Source of the DNA: Hyphomicrobiales bacterium
GTDB taxonomy: Bacteria > Pseudomonadota > Alphaproteobacteria > Rhizobiales > Rhizobiaceae
Reading direction: 5' to 3'
Assembly (NCBI GenBank): GCA_900469955.1
Contig: UBYX01000014.1
Span: 62,001 to 126,000, forward strand
Length of the DNA: 64,000 nucleotides
The translations under genes and the position numbers were made by a program. Positions 54,937-63,093 of this stretch are shown here, in pieces. The notes beneath the pieces are model-generated. The model was not told the DNA's origin. It made no database searches and worked only from the letters and a program-made list of their open reading frames with translations. Every line of letters starts with the position of its first letter. The stretch's first letter is position 1.

Positions 54937-55917
54937 TTACGCAGGCTGCTGTTCCCGCGTTTTGAGGAGGCTCCAGACCACGCCAGCCGCGATGATCGCG
55001 AAGGTGATGGCGAGCGAAAACGTGGCCGGGAATTTTTCAAGTCCGAGGAGATCAGCCACGAAGATCTTCGAGCCGATGAAGATAAGGACGACGGCCAGCG
55101 CCGGTTTGAGATAACGAAAGCGATGGATCATCGCAGCAAGCGCGAAATAAAGTGCGCGAAGACCGAGGATCGCGAAGATGTTGGAGGTGTAGACGATAAA
55201 CGGGTCCGTCGTGATTGCGAAAATCGCCGGGACTGAATCCACCGCAAAGATGACGTCGGCCACCTCGACCATCACCAGTGCCATGAAGAGCGGCGTGATG
55301 AACCATGTCATCTTCCCCGTTCTGGGGTGTGCCTTTTTGAGGAAAAACCGCTCTCCGTGGTGTTCTTCCGTGACGTTGAAGCGGCTGCGCATGAAGCGAA
55401 CGAGCACGTTCTTCGAGACGTCGGGTTCGGCCTCCCTGATAATCAGCATCTTGATGCCGGTTACGATCAGGAAGGCGGCGAAGATATAGAGGATCCAGGA
55501 AAATTCGGCGACCAGCGTCGCACCCACACCGATCATGATGGCACGCAGCACGATGACGCCGAGAATGCCCCAGAAGAGCACCCTATGTTGGTAGATGCGG
55601 GGCACGGCGAAGAAGGAAAATATCAGCGCGATGACGAAAACATTGTCGAGCGCCAGCGTCTTTTCGACGACGAAGCCTGTCAAATAGGCGAGGCCTGCGT
55701 CGGAGCCGAGATACCACCAGACCCAACTGCCGAAGGTCAGGCCGAGCGCAATATAGAGAGCGGAAAGCTTGACGCTTTCTTGGACGCCGATTTCCTTGTT
55801 TTGCCTATGGAGAATTCCAAGGTCGAACGACAGAATGGCGATGACGAGTGCAAAGAAACTCGACCACATCCAGAGCGGCGTTCCCAGCCACTCGACGAGC
55901 AAGAACGAGAGATCCAA
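54937..55917 (-). CDS. TerC/Alx-family integral membrane protein
   Basis: 326 residues from TTG at 55917, with AGGGGA upstream, giving the length of E. coli Alx (about 320). A longer frame to 56031 has no family match at its N terminus. Seven to nine hydrophobic helices, with TLALDNVFVIALIFSFF and ADVIFAVDSVPAIFAITTDPFIVYTSNIFAILGLRALYFAL, the TerC hallmark acidic helices. Family members export Mn2+ or interact with tellurite resistance and exported metalloproteins. A structured leader precedes it. Confidence 0.9.
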   Translation of the reverse strand: MDLSFLLVEWLGTPLWMWSSFFALVIAILSFDLGILHRQNKEIGVQESVKLSALYIALGLTFGSWVWWYLGSDAGLAYLTGFVVEKTLALDNVFVIALIFSFFAVPRIYQHRVLFWGILGVIVLRAIMIGVGATLVAEFSWILYIFAAFLIVTGIKMLIIREAEPDVSKNVLVRFMRSRFNVTEEHHGERFFLKKAHPRTGKMTWFITPLFMALVMVEVADVIFAVDSVPAIFAITTDPFIVYTSNIFAILGLRALYFALAAMIHRFRYLKPALAVVLIFIGSKIFVADLLGLEKFPATFSLAITFAIIAAGVVWSLLKTREQQPA

Positions 55918-55947
55918 AGGGAGTCCCCTATCGGCACAGGTTGTCGG

Positions 55948-56002
55948 AAAAACGGTCCGACATCGCAAGAGTGCCGAAGCTCTCGCCAGAGGGGCCCGGA
56001 CC
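55948..56002 (-). promoter_or_regulatory. Structured leader/terminator-like hairpin before the terC-family gene
   Basis: On the minus strand GGTCCG (56002-55997) pairs with CGGACC (55958-55953). Inside lies a second hairpin GCGAGAG/CTCTTGC with a CTTCGGCA-type loop, and TTTTT follows at 55952-55948, about 31 bases before the start codon. This is the layout of an attenuator. Mn-sensing yybP-ykoY riboswitches precede many terC/alx genes, but I do not see their GGGGAGTAG core here, so the class is undetermined. Confidence 0.45.
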
Positions 56003-56096
56003 AGCGGGTCGCCCCCCACTTGGGGATTCATTTCCCGGCGGTCAAGGGCTCAGGGGCTCAACGGCGACCTGTTTGCTGTGGCGTCCTCGGAATTGG

Positions 56097-56765
56097 CTAC
56101 TGCGCCGCCTGTATTTTCGGCTGCCGCCATCGCTCCAGTGCCTCCCGCCCGGCATCGGTGAGGCCATAGACCCCTCTGTCGAGCCGCTGAAACCATCCAT
56201 AGACATTGGAAAGCAGGATTTTTCCCGCCTCCGGTACACCTGCCCGGATATCACGCACCGCCAAGGGTCCGGATGCCAACGCGGCTGCGCAGTCGAGCGC
56301 CCGCTGGCGATATGCGGTCATGAGGGGCGCGCGGGTGCTGCCACCGAGGGCCGGGTCGCCACGCCGTTTCTGATGCTCCCGCACCAGTCTGGAGCGTCGC
56401 TTCGGATCGGTCCGTGGCATCGGCGATACGGAACCGACGATGATGCTGACGTCGCCGGCATCCGATATCCCAAGCATTCCGATGCCGAGCCGGCGGCAGA
56501 GATCCCGGTAGCGCTTATCTGCTTCCCGTCCCTTGCCCTTGCGCGAAACCTTGGCGGCGATCCAGACCTCGTCTGAAACGGAGGCACGATCGACGGCCTG
56601 CAGAATGAGTTCGAGATTGAAGCTCATCTTCAATTCGCAGACCACGACAACAGGCGGATCGTCCTCGCTCAGGCCCATGAGATCGCAGCCGCCGACCTCC
56701 CCCTTGACGACATATCCTGCGTTTTCGAGAAAGCCTTTGACAGGCAAATAAAGCGAAGTTTCCAT
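56097..56765 (-). CDS. DUF2161-family protein, PD-(D/E)XK nuclease-like
   Basis: 222 residues from ATG at 56765 (TTG at 56780 also possible). Begins METSLYLPVKGFLENAGYVVKGEVGGCDLMGL, then VVVVCELKMSFNLELILQAVDRA: the ExK of a PD-(D/E)XK core (GGCDLMG ... CELK). The C-terminal half ends with a winged-helix-like NVYGWFQRLDRGVYGLTDAGREAL. Typical of DUF2161 in alphaproteobacteria, whose target is unknown. Confidence 0.85.
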   Translation of the reverse strand: METSLYLPVKGFLENAGYVVKGEVGGCDLMGLSEDDPPVVVVCELKMSFNLELILQAVDRASVSDEVWIAAKVSRKGKGREADKRYRDLCRRLGIGMLGISDAGDVSIIVGSVSPMPRTDPKRRSRLVREHQKRRGDPALGGSTRAPLMTAYRQRALDCAAALASGPLAVRDIRAGVPEAGKILLSNVYGWFQRLDRGVYGLTDAGREALERWRQPKIQAAQ

Positions 56766-56927
56766 TGGCCTGAGGATCAACGTGGCGAATCGTTCGATAA
56801 CCTACATCGATCTGCCAGATGCGGTCCAACCTCATGGCGGCTTTCAGCATACTCGTCGTGAGCACGTGGGCAGCCATGTTCACCAACGTCAACGAGCAAG
56901 AGACGGTTCAGCCAAATTCACTTTCAA

Positions 56928-57323
56928 TTACCGAAAGCGGGACCGGTCTCGATCCCGATCGTAGTCTCGGCGGTCGGTATCATCCAAGGAGGTTGCTCCT
57001 TGCAGACGATCGAGCACCTGCAGGAGGAGATCCGCGCAGTCTTTCGTCGGTTCCCCATCGGCACAACGCAGGTCAATCGTTGTTCGGCCGTTTTCTATGC
57101 GAAAGCGCGCGCCCCGCTCCCGCGGGATTGGCGGATGCATTCGCCATTCGCTTTTGCTGAGGTCTTCGCCTGGTTCGCGAAGACCAGGCGGCGGAGCGTC
57201 CGGCCTGCGATCCCCCTCAGCCTGCGGTGGTGGACTTACCGGTGCTTCAGGGGCCTGTTGGGCGTAGGTCATGCCTGCCGATAGCAAAAGCGCAGCGGCC
57301 GTCGTGATAAGAAAGCGTTTCAT
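56928..57323 (-). CDS. Hypothetical secreted proline-rich protein
   Basis: 131 residues; GGAGG precedes the ATG. Sec signal peptide 1-21 (LLLSAGMTYAQ). Mature part: proline/alanine-rich linker, then a compact segment with two cysteines (LRCADGEPTKDCADLL) that could form a disulfide, and a very charged tail of alternating D and R. No family recognised. Probably periplasmic. Lies between DUF2161 and the PAS kinase gene, same strand. Confidence 0.75.
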   Translation of the reverse strand: MKRFLITTAAALLLSAGMTYAQQAPEAPVSPPPQAEGDRRPDAPPPGLREPGEDLSKSEWRMHPPIPRERGARFRIENGRTTIDLRCADGEPTKDCADLLLQVLDRLQGATSLDDTDRRDYDRDRDRSRFR

Positions 57324-57533
57324 GTCGTGACCTCCGATTTCAGATGGCCAACGAACGGCTGCGTCATGGGTTTGTTCCGGCCATGGTGCATGTCACCAAC
57401 AAAGAAACCTTGGCTATGATAGCTGTCGCTCACCACTGAGCCAGTCCATCCACCGTTTGAAGCGCGTCCGTGGTTGATGGACGTACCGTCCTCTCGACGC
57501 AGCGCACAAGTCGTGCTGGAGCCTGGCAACCAT

Positions 57534-58718
57534 CTAGGCGGGCGTCGCTGAGCTTGCCGGCATCGTGAAGGTGAATTTGGTCGCTTCGTGGTCGGAGCGA
57601 ACCTTAAGACATCCCCGGTGGCTGCGAGCAATTTCGGACGCTATGTAAAGTCCCAAGCCAAGCCCTTGGTTTCCCGACGAAACTCCCGCGCGAAAGAACG
57701 GCTGAAACAGTCGATCCTGGATTTCTTTAGGTATTGGAACTCCGTGGTTTCTAACCGCAATCGTGAGTTCGCCGCCCAAGATGCAAGCAAATATTTCTAC
57801 CGGTTTGTCGTCTGATCCGTGGGCCAATGCATTGCCCACCAGATTCGATACCAGCTGTGCGATCCTGGCGGGGTCGCAGTCGACAGGACCTGTTAATCGG
57901 AAGTCAATCGCGAATACCCGGTTGGGATGCGAGCTCCTGAACTCCTCAGCCACCTGTTCCAGCGTGGGCTTCAGGTCAGTGCGGGAAATCTCTACATCGA
58001 TCCCCGCCCCGCTCTTCAGGCGGGCGAAGTCAAGCATGTCGTTGATCAGGCTAAACATGCGCTCGGTGCTGCTGCTCATCAAAGACAGCACCCTTTTTGC
58101 TTTCTCCGTCTGCGGCTCTTTCGACAGGATATTCAATCCGCCGACGATAGAGGCGAGCGGATTTCGAAGATCATGCCCCAAGATAGCAACGAACTGTTCC
58201 CGAAGACGGGCCACCTCCTGTTCCGCAAGAAGTCCCCGTTGAAGGCGAATCCGTTCGACGAGGCCTTCGCTAACTCGCCTGGCAAGTCCCTCGTTGAGAG
58301 CTTGAAGATCCTGTTTTGCTTTCTCGGCGGCCCGGCGGGCATCCACCAGCTCTCGCTCGTATTTTCGCCGCCCCGTGGCCTGAAACAGCGTCACGCGCGT
58401 GAACAGAAGGTTACCGTCTTCCGATCGCCTCTCAAGAGCATTGGCAAGTACCGGGATGTACTCGCCGGTAGAGCTGACGAGATCGAGAGCGACCTCGTTG
58501 AAGTAGCCTTGCATCCTCAACAAAGGTGCGAAGTGGGTTTCATGGAAAATCTTGCCGGGTACGCTGAGCAGATCATGGAAGCGTTTGCCAAGAAGGTCAT
58601 AGCTTTCGACACTCAACCAGTTACAGAGTGTGTTGTTGACTTTAACAATGACGCCATCGGCACCCAATGATAGATAGCCGCAGGGGGCATTCTCATAGAG
58701 GTCTTCTAAGTCCTCCAT
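57534..58718 (-). CDS. PAS-domain sensor histidine kinase
   Basis: 394 residues from ATG at 58718 (GGAAGGA upstream); soluble, no membrane helix. An N-terminal PAS domain spans about 1-115 (YENAPCGYLSLGADGVIVKVNNTLCNWL) and a coiled coil about 117-175. HisKA has H182 in ILGHDLRNPLAS. HATPase_c has N296 in SNLVGNALAHG and the G-box NQGLGLGLYIA near 350. No response regulator is adjacent. The gene lies 31 bases after the RsbQ-like hydrolase, which may supply or control a ligand for the PAS domain. Confidence 0.92.
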   Translation of the reverse strand: MEDLEDLYENAPCGYLSLGADGVIVKVNNTLCNWLSVESYDLLGKRFHDLLSVPGKIFHETHFAPLLRMQGYFNEVALDLVSSTGEYIPVLANALERRSEDGNLLFTRVTLFQATGRRKYERELVDARRAAEKAKQDLQALNEGLARRVSEGLVERIRLQRGLLAEQEVARLREQFVAILGHDLRNPLASIVGGLNILSKEPQTEKAKRVLSLMSSSTERMFSLINDMLDFARLKSGAGIDVEISRTDLKPTLEQVAEEFRSSHPNRVFAIDFRLTGPVDCDPARIAQLVSNLVGNALAHGSDDKPVEIFACILGGELTIAVRNHGVPIPKEIQDRLFQPFFRAGVSSGNQGLGLGLYIASEIARSHRGCLKVRSDHEATKFTFTMPASSATPA

Positions 58719-58749
58719 GAGTGCATCCTTCCCGACCGTGGACTCCTGT

Positions 58750-59538
58750 TCACACAAATTCCTTGATAACCTCCGTCACTTTGTCCGGCGCGCTGAGATT
58801 GGGGCAGTGGCCCGTGGCGTCAATCACGACCAACTCCCCCCTTGGCAGCCTATCGCGGACATATTCACCCACCCTCTGCTGAGCGATGACATCCTCTTTG
58901 CACTGGATGACCAGCGTTCTCGCGGTAACCCTGGGAAGGTCATCCCGGTTGTCTGAAGTGAAGGTAACGCGGGCGAAGGCCCTGGCAATTTCGGGATCGG
59001 CCCGGCAGAAACTATCGACCAGTTCCGCGGAAAGTTCAGGTCGCTCCGGATTGCCCATGATCACCGGCCCCATTGCCGCGGACCACCCCATGTGATTGTC
59101 GTCCAGGAAGTCCAGCAGTTCTTCAATCTGGGCCTCGGAGAACCCTCCTACATAGTCCCCGTCATCGATATATCGGGGCGACGGTCCGATAAGAACAAGG
59201 TCACTGAAGAGGTCGGGAGCTTGTACAACGGCGAGCGCCCCAATCATGGCGCTGACGGAATGCCCAACGAACACCCCGTTTGTGATTTTCAGTTCCCGGC
59301 ACATCTCCACCACGTCGTCGGCATAGCCGGATAGCTGAAAATATCTCTCCGGATCGTATGCCGCCAGGTCGGATTTTCCGCAGCCAACGTGATCGAACAG
59401 AACCACCTTGAAATCTTGCTCGAAAGCAGGTGCCACGAAACGCCACATATTCTGATCGCAGCCGAAACCGTGGGCGAAAACCATCGCCCTGTCACCGTCA
59501 CCGCGTACGTTGACGTTGTTCTTTTTGATAACGGACAT
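58750..59538 (-). CDS. RsbQ-like alpha/beta hydrolase
   Basis: 262 residues from ATG at 59538 (GAGGGG upstream). It matches Bacillus RsbQ over its full length in my memory: FAHGFGCDQNMWRFVAPAFE, FDHVGCGKSDLAAYD, FVGHSVSAMIG (S94), LIGPSPRYI, GWSAAMGPVI, QCKEDVIA (D216) and GHCPN (H244), the triad Ser-Asp-His. RsbQ is required for PAS-domain phosphatase RsbP in energy-stress signalling and belongs to the D14/KAI2 hormone-receptor family. Here the partner is a PAS histidine kinase, directly downstream. Confidence 0.92.
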   Translation of the reverse strand: MSVIKKNNVNVRGDGDRAMVFAHGFGCDQNMWRFVAPAFEQDFKVVLFDHVGCGKSDLAAYDPERYFQLSGYADDVVEMCRELKITNGVFVGHSVSAMIGALAVVQAPDLFSDLVLIGPSPRYIDDGDYVGGFSEAQIEELLDFLDDNHMGWSAAMGPVIMGNPERPELSAELVDSFCRADPEIARAFARVTFTSDNRDDLPRVTARTLVIQCKEDVIAQQRVGEYVRDRLPRGELVVIDATGHCPNLSAPDKVTEVIKEFV

Positions 59539-59684
59539 GTCCCCTCTTGAGCAAAGGTCACCAGCTGGGAAACATCTCCGACCCATCCACCCGATCTGCC
59601 GAAGATGCAGATGATATAGAAACGGGTATAGAGATTTCTACCTTGGAATGGCGGAAATCTTAGTTGGATCCAACTGGCATGCTG

Positions 59685-60011
59685 TCAGCGCCATGCAAGC
59701 TGAATGCTACCGCTCAGGAATGGAATGGGAGCCATCGATGATTTGCGCGGGGGATCCGTGGTGATGCTTCCCCGATCAATCGAGCATCCTTGACGAACCG
59801 CGCATCCGAGCTGACGGCGGGTGAGGCCCATATCGGCAAGAAGACGATCATCAAGGGCCGACAATATCGCAAGATCCCGCCTGATCTGTAACTCAAGCCG
59901 GATCCTAAAGATTAATTGAGAAACTACCACGGTCCGACGAACAAACCTGGCGGCAAGGGGTGCGCCGGAGAGACGTTCACTCCTCGTTTTCTTTGGCGAT
60001 GGCTGGTGCAT
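59685..60011 (-). CDS. DUF1127 domain protein
   Basis: 108 residues from ATG at 60011 (GGAGG at 8-base spacing; an ATG at 60017 is too close to it). The DUF1127 core is IRRDLAILSALDDRLLADMGLTRRQL, preceded by a basic, hydrophobic stretch. Small basic DUF1127 proteins in rhizobia influence phosphate and RNA metabolism. Divergent from the AraC gene. Confidence 0.8.
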   Translation of the reverse strand: MHQPSPKKTRSERLSGAPLAARFVRRTVVVSQLIFRIRLELQIRRDLAILSALDDRLLADMGLTRRQLGCAVRQGCSIDRGSITTDPPRKSSMAPIPFLSGSIQLAWR

Positions 60012-60159
60012 GAACATTGCCTCCTAGTCTTGAGGTCGCCACCCCAGCTGTGCCGGCGACGACAGGTGTAGGAGATACCAGTTGAAATAGATGTCGCGTT
60101 AACGTTACTTCGCCTAGTTATAGCTTTGAGTCGCCATCCATGCGCCCAGTCAGATAGCC

Positions 60160-60972
60160 ATGTCGTCAACCCCTCGAGAAGTTCATCCAGCAAACCGCGT
60201 TCATCCAGACCTTGGTCTTTCGGAAAGCGAGGATTATGAAGCTACGGCAGTGGGCTACGTCGGAACCATGGATAAAAGCGTCAGCTTCCCAGCACACAGC
60301 CACCGACGCGCACAACTCTTTCATATCGTTTCAGGCTCGGTGACGGTGGAGACTAACCAGGGGACCTTTGTGATTCCGCCCGAGCGCGCGTTGTGGATTC
60401 CGCCGGATGTCGTTCATTCCGTCACTTATCTCCAGCAATCGGCGCTGCGATATCTGTTCTTCCGACCAGAGGCGGTCGGGCATCTGCCTGCTGCGCCGGC
60501 CGTCATCCGGCTTTCGCCCCTGCTGCGCGAGCTCGCACTGGAATTTCTCAAGCATCCTCCCGATCAGGCGGCTTCCGGTCCTGCTGGGCGAATTGTCAGC
60601 GTCATTCTGGATCAGCTAGCCACCGAGCCCGCCGCTCCGCTACATCTCCCCTTGCCAAAGTCGCCTAGACTCCGACGCGCTGTAGCTGTTTTGGTCTCCG
60701 ACCCGGCAAGACCCGAGGGCGTTGCCGACGCTGCGCGACGAGCCGCATTTTCGCAACGCTCCTTTGAACGTCATTTTCGCCTGGAAACCGGCCTGAGCTA
60801 TCGCGACTGGCGACGCCAGGCCAGGTTGATGAAGGCTGTTGAACTGCTCTCTCTCCATGTTCCCGTCAGCGACGTAGCTGATCGCCTCGGCTATGAAGGC
60901 CCGAGTTCATTCATCGCAACTTTTCGAAAGGCCTTTGGCGTCACACCAGGGCGCTACTTCGCCGATCAATAA
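60160..60972 (+). CDS. AraC-family transcriptional regulator with cupin sensor
   Basis: 270 residues. N-terminal cupin-like domain (about 35-95: PAHSHRRAQLFHIVSGSVTVET, GTFVIPPERALWIPPDVVHSV) and a C-terminal pair of HTH motifs (about 180-270: VADAARRAAFSQRSFERHFRLETGLSYRDWRRQARLMKAVELL and RLGYEGPSSFIATFRKAFGVTPGRYF). This layout is common in regulators of exporters and detoxification. It precedes the lipid operon by 137 bases in the same direction and may control it, but that is not shown. Confidence 0.9.
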   Translation: MSSTPREVHPANRVHPDLGLSESEDYEATAVGYVGTMDKSVSFPAHSHRRAQLFHIVSGSVTVETNQGTFVIPPERALWIPPDVVHSVTYLQQSALRYLFFRPEAVGHLPAAPAVIRLSPLLRELALEFLKHPPDQAASGPAGRIVSVILDQLATEPAAPLHLPLPKSPRLRRAVAVLVSDPARPEGVADAARRAAFSQRSFERHFRLETGLSYRDWRRQARLMKAVELLSLHVPVSDVADRLGYEGPSSFIATFRKAFGVTPGRYFADQ

Positions 60973-61099
60973 ACATTTTGGCCGTTTCCGCGTTGATCCG
61001 ACAGGTGCCCACCGTTTTTAGCTGAAAGTTTTGAAAGCTACTTTCTTCCGGCGGCAACGGTGCTAGACTTTGATAAGGGATTTCGCCAACTTCTCTACC

Positions 61100-61108
61100 G
61101 GGGGGGGG
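61100..61108 (+). repeat. Run of nine G at the ribosome-binding site of the plsC-like gene
   Basis: G9 at 61100-61108, ending 1 base before ATG 61110, so the ribosome-binding site lies inside the tract. Homopolymeric G runs are slippage-prone; changing length would alter SD spacing and translation of the lipid operon. Confidence 0.6.
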
Positions 61109-61109
61109 A

Positions 61110-61754
61110 ATGAAGGCATTTGCCACAAAGGCCGCGGCGGCGGCAATCGTCGTGTTTGCCCGCGCGGTCACGGCGGTTCGCGCGATTTGGCCCGAGGATG
61201 GGTTGCCGTCCCGCCCGTGCATTTATTTTGCCAACCACTCCAGCCACGGCGACTTCGTTCTGGTTTGGGCGGTGCTGCCGCCGAGGCTCCGTAACCGTAC
61301 CCGGCCGGTTGCCGGTGCGGAATACTGGCTGAAATCGCGGCTTAACCGCTTCATCGGGCGCGACGTTTTCAATGCCGTCCTCATCACAAGGGAGCGGGAC
61401 AAGAGGACGGAAGATCCTGTTGCCCAGATGGCTTCGACGATTGACACCGGATCTTCCCTCATCCTCTTTCCAGAAGGGACCCGAAACCAGTCCGATGCCC
61501 CGCTTCTTCCGTTCAAAAGCGGAATTTTCCACCTGGTCACGGCGCGCCCCGATATCGATCTCGTTCCGGTATGGATCAACAATCTCAACCGGGTGATGCC
61601 AAAGGGGGAGATCGTCCCGATACCCCTGATCTGCACCGTCACTTTCGGTCGTGCCCTGCGGTTCTTGCCGGATGAAGCCAAGGACGCCTTTCTGGCGCGA
61701 ATGCAGAGCGCTCTTTTGGCTCTGGCGCCTAAGCCTGTGGGAGGTAGTGAATGA
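61110..61754 (+). CDS. 1-acyl-glycerol-3-phosphate acyltransferase family (PlsC-like)
   Basis: 214 residues. Acyltransferase motif I NHSSHGD (NHX4D), motif III FPEGTR, and VPVWINNLNRVMPKGE as motif IV. The first 25 residues are a hydrophobic anchor. It acylates a lysophospholipid or glycerolipid acceptor. First of four overlapping genes (ATGA into the cdsA-like gene), the pattern of a dedicated lipid-synthesis operon. Confidence 0.88.
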   Translation: MKAFATKAAAAAIVVFARAVTAVRAIWPEDGLPSRPCIYFANHSSHGDFVLVWAVLPPRLRNRTRPVAGAEYWLKSRLNRFIGRDVFNAVLITRERDKRTEDPVAQMASTIDTGSSLILFPEGTRNQSDAPLLPFKSGIFHLVTARPDIDLVPVWINNLNRVMPKGEIVPIPLICTVTFGRALRFLPDEAKDAFLARMQSALLALAPKPVGGSE

Positions 61755-62698
61755 GTGCCGCGAGTTCCGACCTCTTAACGCTGGTGGCAGGTATCTTCGG
61801 TGTTCTGATCCTCGCTTCAACCGTCGGTTACGTGCTGCAGCAGCGCCTTTCGCCCGCCGGTTCGAACGCATCGATCGAAAATCTCAATGCCCGGATCAAA
61901 GCCTGGTGGATCATGGTGGTCCTGATCGGCATTGCTTTCGTAGCGGGCCGCGTTGGTGTTCTTATTCTATTCGGTTTTTGCTCCTTTGCAGCGCTACGGG
62001 AGTTTGTGACCCTTATCAATACCCGCAGGGCCGACCACTGGGCGCTTGCCACAGCCTTCTTCATTGTCGTGCCTGTTCAGTATTATCTACTCTGGGCTGA
62101 AGAATACGGCATCTTCTCGATCTTTATTCCCGTCTACGCGTTCCTGCTGATGCCCATCATATCCGTGCTCCGAGGCGATACGGAGCGCTTTCTGATCCGC
62201 ATCGCGGAGGTGCAATGGGCGCTGATGATTTGCGTCTTCTGCGCCTCGCACGTCCCCGCATTGCTCACTCTGAACATACCTGGTTACGAAGGACGCAACG
62301 TGCTGCTGATCGCCTTCCTGGTGATCGTGGTCCAGTTGAGCGATGTATTGCAGTATGTGTGGGGCAAGCTGTTCGGGCATACGAAAATCGCTCCCAAACT
62401 ATCGCCATCGAAAACCGTTGAGGGGTTTGTCGGCGGCGTCCTCAGCGCAACTCTGATAGGTGCTGCGCTTTGGTGGATAACACCATTCACGCCAGGAGAA
62501 GCAGGACTTCTTGCCTTCATCATCACTCTGATGGGCTTCTTCGGCGGCTTGGTGATGTCGGCGATCAAACGGGACCGCGGCATCAAGGACTGGGGCAACC
62601 TCATCGAAGGGCATGGCGGGCTGATCGACCGATTGGATTCTGTCGTCTTCTCGGCACCGATCTTCTTTCATATCGTACGATACTGGTGGTCGCTATGA
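61751..62698 (+). CDS. Phosphatidate cytidylyltransferase (CdsA-like)
   Basis: 315 residues, about eight helices. Contains a full CdsA signature: SAIKRDRGIKDWGNLIEGHGGLIDRLDS (positions about 275-302, in pieces). Makes CDP-diacylglycerol from CTP and phosphatidate, the donor for the CDP-alcohol transferase at the end of the operon. Most genomes keep a housekeeping copy beside rseP/bamA; this one is a second, YnbB-like copy. Overlaps its neighbours by ATGA on both sides. Confidence 0.9.
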   Translation: MSAASSDLLTLVAGIFGVLILASTVGYVLQQRLSPAGSNASIENLNARIKAWWIMVVLIGIAFVAGRVGVLILFGFCSFAALREFVTLINTRRADHWALATAFFIVVPVQYYLLWAEEYGIFSIFIPVYAFLLMPIISVLRGDTERFLIRIAEVQWALMICVFCASHVPALLTLNIPGYEGRNVLLIAFLVIVVQLSDVLQYVWGKLFGHTKIAPKLSPSKTVEGFVGGVLSATLIGAALWWITPFTPGEAGLLAFIITLMGFFGGLVMSAIKRDRGIKDWGNLIEGHGGLIDRLDSVVFSAPIFFHIVRYWWSL

Positions 62699-63093
62699 TG
62701 CCGGATGCGCTGAGACACTTTTCACGCAGCGGAACCGTTCATGTGCTGTTTGCTTTTCTCGCCATGGGCGGCTGGGCGGTCTTAGCCAATCATAGTTATG
62801 AAATGCCAAGACCGCTTTATTCCGGTCTGGTGCAGGGAGCGATGTCAGCCTTTCTGACGTTCTTCCTGAAATCACTGATCGACGCACTTTCGAAGCGGTT
62901 TGACGGCCTTACCCGATTATGGGGGCCACCGCTTATTGCCTGCCTCGGCTCGACCACCGTTCTCGTAGCGATCCATGCAGCGAGCGGTACTCCGGAAATC
63001 CTCAAGACCGTCGCTGTTCCGCTCCTGGTTTCGACGAGTTATGCCGCGATCTACAACTATTCGGTCTTTGTGAGACGAGGTGCCGACACATGA
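62695..63093 (+). CDS. Hypothetical four-helix membrane protein
   Basis: 132 residues from ATG 62695 (or 62698). Four hydrophobic segments (about 14-32, 39-60, 73-95, 100-122). No domain recognised. Overlaps cdsA-like gene and CDP-alcohol transferase gene by ATGA at each side. Its position suggests an accessory subunit or flippase-like helper for the lipid product; unsupported beyond context. Confidence 0.75.
   Translation: MMPDALRHFSRSGTVHVLFAFLAMGGWAVLANHSYEMPRPLYSGLVQGAMSAFLTFFLKSLIDALSKRFDGLTRLWGPPLIACLGSTTVLVAIHAASGTPEILKTVAVPLLVSTSYAAIYNYSVFVRRGADT

Noticed and set aside
55918..56031. Upstream extension of the terC-like frame
   Set aside because: It crosses the hairpin leader and has no TerC similarity; TTG 55917 has an SD site.
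55948..56060. yybP-ykoY riboswitch before terC
   Set aside because: The conserved GGGGAGTAG core was not found by eye; kept only as an unclassified structured leader.
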